Shown here: one piece after another, positions 11,213 to 22,045 of the stretch
Layout: every line of letters begins with the position of its first letter
Position numbering within the stretch: the first letter of the stretch is position 1
Assembly (NCBI RefSeq): GCF_028502605.1
Contig: NC_079235.1
Span: 3,782,001-3,846,000, forward strand
Direction: 5' to 3'
Length of the DNA: 64,000 bases
Source of the DNA: Trichoderma breve
Lineage: Eukaryota > Ascomycota > Sordariomycetes > Hypocreales > Hypocreaceae
Made by a program: the position numbers and the translations under genes
Notes under the pieces: model-generated
What the model saw: only the letters and a program-made list of their open reading frames with translations
What the model was told of the DNA's origin: nothing
Database searches by the model: none

Positions 11213-14075
11213 ATGCCTAATTTCATGCCTGATTTTCGGGTAGCAATAAGCTTCAAGAAACCGTTGTCGTCCCGCACCGCCGCCGATGGCACGACACTAG
11301 ACAATGATGCCCCGGAGGCATCCGAGACGTCTCCCTTACTCTCGTCGGAAACTGAACACAGGCCTGCGACTGCAACTGAATCTTCGCCGTTGCTTTCCGA
11401 TGCTGACCATCAAGAGAGCGAAGAGGATGAAAGCGATAGCCTAAACAGGTCTGCGTCAAAGTCAGAAAGCCGTTGGCGATGGCCCTCCATTATTGCCATA
11501 CTAATCCTGGCCGCCCTTACCGTGGTGGTCATGGTCCTTGGCTTCCTTGTCCCTCCAGCCGTCAAGTCGTACGCTGAGAATGCTGCCGTCCTCGAGCCAA
11601 CGGGCTTGTCTCTTGAATCTCTCACTCCAGATGGAGTTCGCGCCCGAATCCAAGCCAGTTTCAAGTTAGATGGCTCACGAGTTAAAGACGATACCGCAAG
11701 GCGCCTCGGCAGGCTGGCTACCAGCATTGTCAGGACGCTCGATACAGAAGAGACAAAGGTTCGCGTGCATCTACCAACCTACGACAACCTCCTCTTGGGA
11801 TCTGCCGTTGTGCCTCCATTGAGCATCAATCTGGTTGATGGGCAGACTACCGTGCTGGATTTTGTTGCTGATCTCAGCCCTGGAGACGCCGAAAGCTTGC
11901 GCCGGATTGCCAATGATTGGTTGGATGGCAAACTCGAGCAAGTCAAGGTGACGGGATCAGCAGCACTGAGCCTCAAAACTGGCATTCTGCCTCTTGGAAC
12001 TCACGATATAGTCGAGTCGATGGTCTTTGAAGGTCAATCTCTCTACCGCTCCTTTGCCTTACTGTACTTTGGAGAAAAAACAATATCATGAAAAAGTCAT
12101 TGGCGTATAGTTATTTGATGCACTGTTTGCTAATTCCATTATAGCTAAGCAAATTCCTTCTATTCCCGAGTACAAGATTGACCGCCTCAACATCCATGAT
12201 GTTCCTACCGGTGATGGTGGACGGATGGCCGTTGGTGCGAATGCTTCCATCGTCGCATACAACGACTACCCAATCGGCCTCACTATTCCGCAACTTGCAT
12301 TTGATCTCCTCGTCCCCAACTGTGACTCGTCTGAGCCCCATATTATGGTGGCTACCGCTATTACTGAGCCAATTGATGTGGAGCCGCATGCTAATGTTAC
12401 TGTTGATGCCATTGGTCTCATCAATGACATTCCCGATACTCTTACTCGAGCCTGTCCTCTGACCAACATGTCGCCGCTGGATAACTTCTTTAAGCGCTAT
12501 ATGCACGGTGAAGACGCTCAGATTTTCGTCCGAGGACAGGATTCAGACAAGTCTGATATCCCAGAGTGGATTCGATCCTTCCTCAGCAGTGTCACTGTCC
12601 CAATTAGCTTTCCGGGACAGTCATTTAACGATGCCATTCGAAACCTCTCGCTCACGGATGTCGACTTCAAGCTTCCCAGCCCATTTGCTGATCCCAATGA
12701 TCCGGACTCGAAAGCTCGTGTGTCTGGAACGGTTGATATTCTTGCCGAGCTTCCTTCTGAATTGAACGTGGATATTGGCGTCAACAATCTCCGAGCCAGT
12801 GGCGACCTTTTTTACAAAGGCGAGAAATTTGGCGAACTGAACGTGGATCAATGGCAAAAGGCCAACTCGAGCAAGACTATCGACCCCGAGGATGAGAAAT
12901 CGCTGCTCCGAATCACCTCTAGAATCGCCAATGTGCCCCTCGACATTACCGATGGCGACGTCTTCAGCGACGTCATGGGCGAGCTCCTGCTCGGCGGCAA
13001 GGACATCGTGCTTGATGTTGAGGCTCGCGTCGACATCAAGGTCTCAACTGTGCTTGGAGACCTCGTTCTCAGAGATGTACCCGCAAAGGGCAAGATTCCA
13101 GTAAAACGTCTGTCTTCGCCTTGGTGATTTTCTTGCGCGGCTCGCTTGTGTTGGTAGCATAACGTGGCTTTTTAAGTGGATGAAAGTACGATTATGGTTA
13201 CCTCACAAGGCACCCAAGGACGGCTCTGCTAACAAACTGGAACAGAGCTTCCTGGTAAATCGCTTACGAAAATTGAACCACGCGTCTCCAATTTGGTCAT
13301 TCTGAATACAACGAAGCATGCTGTTCACATGCAAGCGTCGGTCAACATAACGAACCCCACGCCTTATACAGCCTCCATTCCTTCTGCAAACGTCCACGTG
13401 TACCACGAGGGGCTTATAATCGGAGAAGTCATCGTCAATCATCTAGACGTACAGCTGGGCAATAACTCAAACTTGGTCGTCTTGGCCACTTGGGATCCCG
13501 TATCTCTGGGTGGAGAGAAGAGCCACAAGGCTGCTGCACAACTCCTTTCCGACTATCTTTCAGGCAAGAACACGACACTTACATTCAAAACTCACAAAGG
13601 TAGCATCCCCGGGATGCCTATCATTGGTGATGCTCTCTCCAAGTTCAACATCTCACTGCCAACGCCCCGGATCAAGCTTCCTGGCGACAAGAGTGGCAAG
13701 CATCAAGGCAAAAACTTTGTGAGAGATGCCATCTTCCACATTTTCTCCTCCACCGCCTCTTTCAGTCTCGCATCCCCGTTAAAGCAAAACGTTATACACA
13801 TTGAGAAGATAAACGCTACAGCATATTACAATCATACAGAACCTGTCGGCCACATCCTCTACGATGAGCCGTTCGACGCGCCTCCAGGGGTGACGGAGAC
13901 TCCGCGACTCCCTGTCACCTGGTCGGCCGATAGCATCGGCTATGACAAACTGATTGACGCAATGGACGGCTCATTGAAGCTGGATGCCAAGGCAGAGGCA
14001 ACATTGAGGATAGGGAATTGGATAGAGACCGTTCATTACGAAGGGCGAGGTATTGGAGCTAGGGTCAGGATATAG
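11213..14075 (+). CDS. Tag1-like vacuolar membrane protein (DUF3712 family)
   Basis: Three exons (11213-12032, 12145-13107, 13246-14075) encode 870 residues. The N-terminal 90 residues are acidic and Ser-rich, and hold two acidic dileucine signals, ETSPLL (38-43) and ESSPLL (56-61), of the [DE]xxxL[LI] type used for AP-3 sorting to the vacuole. One strong membrane segment covers about 91-113. The remaining 750 residues would be lumenal; they are beta-rich with repeated LEA-like modules, several N-glycosylation sequons, and DUF3712-type blocks such as NLRASGDLFYKGEKFGEL and VSTPTGY-like turns. S. cerevisiae Tag1 has this architecture and helps terminate autophagy; that function is inferred here. 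The second intron uses donor GTCTGT, so that junction is slightly less sure. Confidence 0.75.
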
Positions 14076-14348
14076 ACTTTACATTTTTTGTTTCTTTTAC
14101 TTTCATTTATGGTACTTGATTTGGGAGCAGCGTTTGGGATATTTTGGTTCAAAGATTGATACGCATTTCCTTTAGCATACAGGTTTGATATTTGAGCAAT
14201 CTATTACTTTTCTTGGTATATGCATAACATAGTAGTTCCGCCAACACATTCCGTCAGCTTACAAGAGATTGCTAGTGTTTACGCCCACCAATCTATAACC
14301 TTACTATGTCTAAAAGGAATAGTATTTACTTGAAATGGACACCATCGT

Positions 14349-15382
14349 CTACCTTCTATCGTCCTCGGCAAACTTGTTTCTCCAAAATGACCGATAGTGG
14401 TTCTTGTTTCCCTCTGTCGAAATCTCCGCCACCTCCTCGTCCGTCAGCTTAAACGTGGGCAACCTCTCGAGATATCCAGTCAACCGCGACTCCTTGGAGC
14501 TGGTTGTAAGTGTGACAATTCCCTGATCGAGAACCCATCGGAGGCCGATGTCAGAATCAGTAACGCCATACTTCTCCGCTAGCTTGTTGTAGACGGGGAC
14601 CACTGGGCCGCCCTTGACGGTGGTGATTGGCACCAAGGGGCCGTAGGAAGCAATGGCGATGTTGTGCTTCTTGTGGAACGCAACGAGATCGCCGTGCTGG
14701 AGGTAAGGGTGGTACTCGATCTGGTTGATCGCGGGCACCACCTTGGCCGTCTTGAGGAGAGCCTCCAGATGCTCCTGGAGGAAGTTGGAGACGCCAATGG
14801 ACTTTGCCCGGCCGGAAGCCTGAATGGCTTCCAGGTCAGCCCATTTCTCCTGCAGGTCCTCGTCGGTATCGGCAAAGTAAGGGCCGTGGATCAGATACAG
14901 ATCGACGTAGTCCAGGCCAAGCTTCTTCAGTGAGAGGGCGAAAGCCTTTTCGGTGTCCTTTTTCTCGAGGGCACTGATTTTGGTTGTGACGAAGAGCTTC
15001 TCTCGGGGAACGCCTGAGGCCTTGATGGCAGCGCCGAGCTCCTCCTCGTTTCCGTATACTAAAGGTAAAGGCTGTGGTTAGAATCGTTGTGCTGAGTCTC
15101 ATTACATTCACATCCTCGGCATACCTTCGGCACCATCAAGGTGGAGGTAGCCGATGTTGATGGCTTTCCTAGTGAGCTCGATGAGCTCGGCGTCTAGAGG
15201 TCCTCCATTGCGCTTGAATCGGGCAGTTCCAAGGCCATATCCGAGCTGGAAACCCGGTCAGTGTCGGCTCAACTTAACACCGAACGAAGCTCAGGAACCA
15301 ATGTTAGTGAGGGGGGGTTCATAGGTCATACCTGCGGAATCTCATTGCCGTCATTGAGCTTGAGAGTTGGTGGGAACGACAT
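14349..15382 (-). CDS. Aldo-keto reductase
   Basis: Three exons (15382-15332, 15245-15125, 15058-14349) encode 293 residues, a normal length for a single-domain AKR. The tetrad is complete: Asp54 and Tyr59 (LDGAEVYGNE), Lys84 (VTTKIS) and His115 (YLIHGPY). NADPH-side motifs include [14 protein letters not shown] and a C-terminal [16 protein letters not shown]. It should reduce aldehydes or ketones with NADPH in the cytosol; the substrate is unknown. The start [12 protein letters not shown] fits the family. The frame stays open upstream to an ATG at 15553 with a basic, acid-free leader, but a TATA-like palindrome at 15503-15512 argues that transcription starts after that ATG. Divergent from the selO gene. 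Confidence 0.92.
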
Positions 15383-15502
15383 CTTGGCGGCTGTAGAGTT
15401 GAAGAGTCTATGACTGAGATACACAGTTTGTTGTCGAGATTTGAATGAACAAAGAGAGGGGGTTGAACGGGCGTTGATACGAGACCATGAGCAGCTGGCC
15501 CT

Positions 15503-15512
15503 ACTTATAAGT
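15503..15512 (-). promoter_or_regulatory. TATA-like palindrome ACTTATAAGT before the AKR gene
   Basis: The TATAAG core lies about 123 nt before the chosen ATG. If used, it places the transcript start near 15470-15480 and excludes the in-frame ATG at 15553. The core reads the same on both strands, so orientation rests on the neighbouring gene. Confidence 0.45.
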
Positions 15513-16342
15513 GGAGGTGCAAGGCTCAAGACGCTTTGGCGCATGGCGTGCAATTACCCCACTGATGATGATAAATGCAGTTTGCGGCTACTTGATGGGA
15601 ATAAGGAATGAATTAGTGAATGGTGGTTTGGATGATGGTGCTAGCCAGCTGAGGCTGTTACGAGAAAAGTCGGGCGCGGAGTGATTTGCTTGTCGCCTAT
15701 TTCGCTTATGATGTGGCATGGATGCAGCTACAGGTTATGTGAACTATTGCTTGCTTTAGTGGGCTGCATCTCATCTTGTGAGGCACGAGATGGTGTTTTG
15801 TTGGGGGTCACGTCAAGATTACAGGGCATAAGTAGGCCAGACCATAGTCTACTATTCTACGCATTAATAAGATAGATATCATCATCATAGATAGATACGA
15901 TGAGGTGGAAGCTGAAGTGCGTCACGCCATATCATTAGCTTGATGCTATTGGGGTATTAGCCGGGACGAGGATGAAGCTGAATCTAGGTGCTGATTTATC
16001 ACCGCGGCAGAGTTGCCCACAAGTTCTGGACTTAGTCACCTAGCCGTTTTTCTTACTCATTATAGGTATACATGTGTTATAAAAGAATCAACTGGGAATA
16101 TTTTATTATTTATGAAGTAATTATTATTGGCACTTGCATCATCTTATACGGGGACCTTTTGCCTCCCACACGGTTAAGTCGGAGGTCCGATCCGCGGCAT
16201 CATTATTCCGTTGTCATTGGATGGTGGGGCGAAATGCAGACAGTTCGGTGATGTCACGGAGCAGCTCGCAACTGTTTCCGCGCATTATCCGATTGTAATC
16301 GCCTTAAGCCGGCCAAAGTCGCGGAACACTCAATCATCGCCC
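15513..16342. other. Divergent promoter region, AKR and selO
   Basis: Intergenic sequence between two head-to-head genes. An AT-rich stretch occurs at 16060-16140. Open frames here have no family features, and the in-frame extension of selO up to 16211 does not resemble coding sequence. Confidence 0.5.
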
Positions 16343-18419
16343 ATGCTGCAGAGACAACTCCATGCGAGCCGTTTCATAAGAGGGAACCTGTCGCTGAGGA
16401 TCCTCGGCGCTCCATCAGCTCGATATTTCATCCGGCATAGCGGAAGCACGCGAACCATGGCCTCTTCAGGAAAGCCGTTCGAGGGCGTTTCGCTGGACGA
16501 TTTGCCTAAATCATGGAACTTTACGGCATCACTGCCTGCGGATCAAGCCTTTCCAACTCCAGCAGACTCGCATAAGACTCCTCGAGACAAAATCGGACCC
16601 CGGCAAGTGCGCGATGCTCTCTTTACTTGGGTACGGCCGAGCCAACAGGAAGACCCCGAACTGCTAGCTGTAAGCCCAGCTGCGCTGCGGGACATTGGAA
16701 TCAAAGAAGGCGAGGAGAAAACCGAAGACTTTCGACAGCTAGTAGCTGGTAACAAGTTGTACGGATGGGATGAGACAAAGCTGGAAGGCGGATACCCTTG
16801 GGCGCAATGCTACGGCGGCTTTCAGTTTGGCCAGTGGGCAGGACAACTCGGAGACGGAAGGGCTATTTCGCTGTTCGAGGCAACGAACCCGGCATCCAAT
16901 GTGCGATATGAGCTACAGCTCAAGGGGGCCGGCCTAACCCCATACTCTCGATTTGCAGACGGAAAAGCCGTGCTTAGATCCAGTCTCCGAGAATTTGTTG
17001 TTTCCGAAGCACTCAACGCACTCAAGATACCCACAACCAGAGCGCTGTCTCTTACCTTGCTTCCTCATTCCAAGGTTAGGCGAGAGACAACCGAGCCTGG
17101 AGCTATAGTGCTCCGATTCGCCCAATCATGGCTGCGGTTGGGCACTTTTGATATAATGCGGGCAAGAGGAGATCGCGCTCTCATAAGGAAACTTGCAACA
17201 TACATTGCAGAAGATGTCTTTGGCGGATGGGAAACGCTTCCTGGACGACTAGATTCACCCGAGGACCCCAAGAAATCACCACCTCCTAAGCGCGGGATAC
17301 CGGCTTCTGAGGTCCAAGGACCCAGCAATGCAGCCGAGAATAGATTCCAACGGCTGTATCGAGAGATTGTGAGGCGAAACGCCGTGACTGTTGCCCACTG
17401 GCAGGCATATGGATTCATGAATGGTGTTTTGGTATGTACCGCTTTGATAGATGTCTCTTGAGAAAGTCAGCTACTAACATGTACGGTAGAACACCGATAA
17501 CACATCAGTATACGGCCTGTCGATGGACTATGGGCCTTTTGCTTTTATGGACAACTTCGATCCGTCATATACTCCAAACCATGATGACCACATGCTGCGG
17601 TATAACTATAAGAATCAACCCACTATTATATGGTGGAACCTCGTGAGGCTCGGCGAAGCTCTTGGTGAGCTTGTGGGCATTGGGGCTCAAGTTGATGATG
17701 AGACTTTTGTCAACAAAGGTATCAGAGAAGAACAGGAGAAGGAACTGGTTGAGAGGGCAGAGAATCTAATCATTCAAGCCGGAGAGGAATACAAGACTGT
17801 CTTCCTGAATGAGTACAAGCGGCTAATGACAGCGAGAATTGGCCTGCGCAACTTTAAAGAGACGGATTTCGATGAGCTCTTCAGCGAAGGGCTTGATACT
17901 ATGGAAGCTTTAGAATTGGATTTCAATCACTTCTTCCGTCGCTTGGGCTCCATTAAACTGGCGGATATCGCAGACCCAGCGGGTAGAAAAGAAAAGGCGG
18001 CCATCTTCTTTCACAAAGAAGGGCCGCCCCAGGCAGTGAGCGCAGACGATGCAAAGGACAGAATTGCCAAATGGCTTGACAAATGGCGGCTGCGTGTCTT
18101 GGAAGACTGGGGAAGTGAATCTTCTGATTCCCTTTCTGAAGATCAGGATGCGGAAAGAAGACAGGCCATGAAGCAGGTGAACCCAAACTTCGTCCCTAGA
18201 GGCTGGATCTTGGACGAGGTGATACGGCGTGTCGAGAAAGAGGGCGAGAGAAGAGTCTTGGATCGCATCATGCACATGGCTCTACATCCGTTTGAAGATT
18301 CGTGGGACGGAATCGCAATTGACGATGTTGAGTACAAGGGCGACTCAGAAGAGGAACAGAGATGGGTTGGCGATGTGCCCAGATTTGAGCGAGCGATGCA
18401 ATGTAGCTGCAGTTCATAG
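16343..18419 (+). CDS. SelO family protein adenylyltransferase (pseudokinase), mitochondrial
   Basis: Two exons (16343-17431, 17490-18419) encode 672 residues. SelO transfers AMP from ATP to Ser/Thr/Tyr of redox proteins. Signature blocks are the nucleotide-binding LKGAGLTPYSRFADGKAVLR, the region YGFMNGVLNTDN with the catalytic Asn-Asp, and MDYGPFAFMDNFDP, the DFG-like metal site. The C-terminus ends CSCSS, so the animal selenocysteine position is a cysteine here, as in bacterial YdiU. The ATG at 16343 gives a basic leader (MLQRQLHASRFIRGN) fitting mitochondrial import. A second in-frame ATG at 16457 lies in the ideal context ACCATGG and would drop the leader. The intron has a perfect CTACTAAC branch point. 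Confidence 0.93.
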
Positions 18420-18982
18420 ATAGCAAGCTTAACACAGCCTGATTGCGCTCACAAGACTTCATCTTTCACATCAACATTACGAAGCAGCCACAACTGTCTA
18501 TTCTACAGCATCGTTTACTGGATGAAATGTAACGACCGGCGGTAAGAGGCAGCGTTCATCGAGATGAAAATTCTCTCCCATGCTTCCATAATCGGCGTAG
18601 AGTTTCTCTGGAGCACAAGATAGAGGAGGACTCGACAGAAGCAAAGCAGAATGCAATGCCCAAGCTCACCTACAATAAAATGTGCCCGTGTACAATTAAT
18701 GAAGCAAAAGAAGAAAAAGAAGAAAAAAAGTTCAGCCAAGGCCAAGCAAATTAAAGGTCTCCGGCATTGCGGGACATCAGTGCCTCAGGCAGCGGCAACT
18801 GGCAGCTGCAGCCAATGAGCGTGCTTCTAAATGGATCCGTAAGGGAAACCCACTAGCGCTGGAAATGGGCTTTCCAACCATCCAGACAGCAGATCCGTTT
18901 CGACGACGCCCATCCCACTCGAACTTGAGCCCTTTTTCACTCGCCGCAACGTCCATCACGTTCAATCCGTCAAGGCGACACG
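18420..18982. other. Intergenic between selO and NUO78 gene
   Basis: Holds the selO 3' end and the promoter of the complex I gene. An A-rich tract (agaagaaaaagaaga type) occurs at 18705-18730. No gene, RNA or repeat family is recognised. Confidence 0.5.
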
Positions 18983-21590
18983 ATGCTCCGACAGTCTCTG
19001 GCACGTTCGGCTTGGCGGACCGGCAGGCGGGCCGCCGCCGCCTCGCGGGCTTTCGCGACAACGCCTAGACGAGCAGCCGAGGTGGAGCTCACCATTGGTA
19101 AGCATTCTGATTCTTTTTCGCGGCGGGCAATTGGAGCTGGAGCGAGTTGCTAACGGCGGTGCAGATGGACAGAAGGTCTCGATCGAAGGTATGGCTCTAT
19201 AATGGAGGGGTTGCGGTGTTGCGGGATAAGAGAGAGAGCAAAGATGCTGACATGGATTGTTAGCCGGGTCTGCTCTGATCCAGGCTTGCGAAAAGGCCGG
19301 AGCTACTGTTCCCAGGTCAGTTGTTGAACAAGATAACAAAAAAACATCTAAAACTTGCAAGAAATTCTTATGCTAACATGTCTCAGATATTGCTACCACG
19401 AGTACGAAAGCTTTAACCCCTCCTCGCCCCTCTCACAACGATTCCGAATCCTAACCACACAATTAATAGAAAACTCATGATTGCCGGTAACTGCCGTATG
19501 TGCTTGGTTGAGGTTGAAAAGGCTCCCAAGCCTGTAGCCTCGTGCGCCTGGCCCGTGCAGCCCGGAATGGTCGTCAAGACCAATTCGCCTCTTACACACA
19601 AGGCCCGCGAGGGTGTCATGGAATTCCTGCTGGCCAACCACCCCCTCGACTGCCCCATCTGCGACCAGGGAGGCGAGTGTGATCTCCAGGATCAGTCTAT
19701 GCGATATGGTGCCGACCGAGGACGATTCCACGAGATCGGAGGCAAGCGAGCTGTCGAGGACAAGAACATTGGACCCCTGATTAAGACCTCCATGAACCGA
19801 TGCATTCACTGCACCCGATGTGTCCGATTTGCCAACGATATCGCTGGCGCCCCTGAGATGGGCTCGACTGGCCGTGGAAACGACCTGCAAATCGGTACCT
19901 ACCTGGAGAAGAACCTGGACTCGGAAATGTCTGGAAACATCATCGACCTCTGCCCCGTTGGTGCCCTGACCTCCAAGCCCTATGCTTTCCGAGCTCGCCC
20001 CTGGGAACTGAAGCACACCGAGTCAATTGACGTTCTCGATGGCCTGGGTTCCAACATCCGTGTCGACTCTCGTGGCCTGGAAGTTATGCGTGTTCTTCCC
20101 CGACTCAACGACGACGTCAACGAGGAGTGGATCAACGACAAGACTCGTTTCGCCTGCGACGGCCTCAAGACCCAGCGACTTACTGTTCCATTGATCAAAA
20201 GAGAAGGAAAGTTCGAGACCGCTGACTGGGAAGAGGCTTTGACTGTGATTGCCAAGGCTTACCAGCAGACAAACCCTCAAGGCAACGAGTTCAAGGTCAT
20301 TGCTGGTGCACTGACTGAAGTAGAGTCTCTCGTCGTTGCCAAGGACATGGCTAACAAGCTGGGATCTGAGAACCTTGCTCTCGACACCCCTACTGGCAGC
20401 CAGCCCCTTGCCCACGGTGTTGATGTGCGATCAAACTACCTTTTCAACTCCAAGATCTGGGGTATTGAGGAGTCTGACTGCATTCTCATCGTCGGAAGCA
20501 ACCCCCGACACGAGGCCGCCGTTCTGAACGCTCGCATCCGCAAGCAGTGGCTGCGCTCCGACCTCGAGATTGGTGTTGTTGGCGAGACCTGGGAGTCCAC
20601 TTTCGAGTTTGAGCACCTGGGAGCTGACCACGCTGCCTTGAAGAAGGCCCTGGCCGGTCCCTTCGGCAAGAAGCTCCAGGCCGCCAAGAAGCCCATGATC
20701 ATCGTCGGATCCGGTGTCACCGACCACGTTGACGCCAAGGCTTTCTACGAGACCGTCGGCACCTTTGTTAACCAGAACGCTGCCAACTTCAGAACCGCTG
20801 AGTGGGACGGCTACAACGTGCTCCAGAGGGAAGCCTCAAGGGCTGGTGCCTTTGAGGTTGGCTTCGTCACCCCGTCCGCGGAGGTTGCCCAGACCAAGCC
20901 CAAGTTTGTCTGGCTCCTCGGCGCCGACGAGGTCAACGAGGCCGACATCCCCAAGGACGCCTTTGTCGTCTACCAGGGCCACCACGGTGACCGTGGCGCT
21001 CAGATTGCCGACATTGTCCTCCCTGGCGCCGCCTACACTGAGAAGGCTGGTACTTACATTAACACCGAGGGACGTGTGCAGATGACCCGTGCGGCTACCT
21101 CGCTGCCCGGCGCTGCCCGAACTGACTGGAAGATTCTCCGAGCCGCCTCTGAGTTCCTTGGCGCGCCTCTTCCCTACGACGATGTCGCCGCTGTGCGGGA
21201 CCGCATGATCGAGATCAGCCCTGCCCTGGCTGCCTACGACGTTGTTGAGCCTGTTGCCCTGAAGGAGCTGAGCAAGGTCCAGCTCGTTGAGCAGAACAAG
21301 GGTGCCAAGGCCAGCAACCAGCCCCTTAAGAAGGTTATCGAGAACTTCTACTTCACAGATGTCATCTCTAGAAGGTACATACACTCTCCTCCCCCTTAGT
21401 ATACATTGCTCTACATCATATGCTCTAGGCTTTGTCCTATATGACAACAAACTTATGCTAATTTCTTCCCAGCTCACCGACAATGGCACGCTGCTCAGCG
21501 GCCAAGACCACTGGCGACCCCAGGACGAATTTCATGGCTCCTGGTATGGAGGAGGACAGGCCCATGGGCCAGGTTGCGTACGGTGCTTAA
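18983..21590 (+). CDS. nuo78: NADH:ubiquinone oxidoreductase 75/78-kDa subunit (complex I, NDUFS1)
   Basis: Six exons (18983-19097, 19165-19188, 19264-19315, 19387-19401, 19470-21374, 21473-21590) encode 742 residues, matching fungal 78-kDa subunits. It carries iron-sulfur clusters of the matrix arm that pass electrons from NADH toward ubiquinone. An Arg/Ala presequence (MLRQSLARSAWRTGRR) is followed by the 2Fe-2S ferredoxin fold (YCYHEKLMIAGNCRMC), the 4Fe-4S segment HPLDCPICDQGGECDLQD, and RCIHCTRCVRF, then the molybdopterin-oxidoreductase-like domain. The C-terminus ends EEDRPMGQVAYGA. Exon 4 is only 15 nt and exon 2 is 24 nt; both are needed to keep the ferredoxin domain intact. Confidence 0.95.
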
Positions 21591-22045
21591 GATAGGTGAA
21601 TGTATTAAAATAGAAGAATTTTCCCTTGCAGTTCCGGAGCGGTATGTCGATATGTACATATATAGGACGTTGGGGGATTAGAAGTGTGTGGTAAATATGT
21701 TGACCAAAAAGTTGGCTTTTGTCTCTTATCCCCCCCTTTTTGTCCTATCCTTATGTTGATGTCGAGTATGAGGGGTGAAAATAAAGTACGAGTATATACG
21801 TTTGCGTAGGTTATGTCGTGTAACCCCAAAAGCATCCACATGGGTGGGACAATTTGTCCCTCTCTCCAAATAGGTATGCGAACGTAACGTTGCCCCCTTT
21901 TCTCCTTTCCTCCTAGAACTCAATATCGTCTTTCACTAAAGCCGCTCTCGCCCGGCTCAGGCTGTACAATGGGATCCCCGAAGCGAACTTTCTTCTTGGG
22001 CCTGTTTGCTGAAGGAGAGCGAAGGCTGGATCGGCGCACCGGCTT
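21591..22045 (-). other. 3' region with in-frame 41-codon extension of the 22046 gene
   Basis: After the TAG at 22046-22048 the minus-strand frame continues without interruption for 41 codons to a TGA at 21920-21922. The extra peptide is basic (RRSSLRSPSANRPKKKVRF) followed by GDPIVQPEPGESGFSERRY. It resembles a conserved protein tail with a KVRF-type PP1-docking motif rather than UTR. Readthrough, splicing around the stop, a nonsense mutation or a sequencing error could explain it. The rest (21591-21919) is convergent 3' UTR. Confidence 0.5.
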
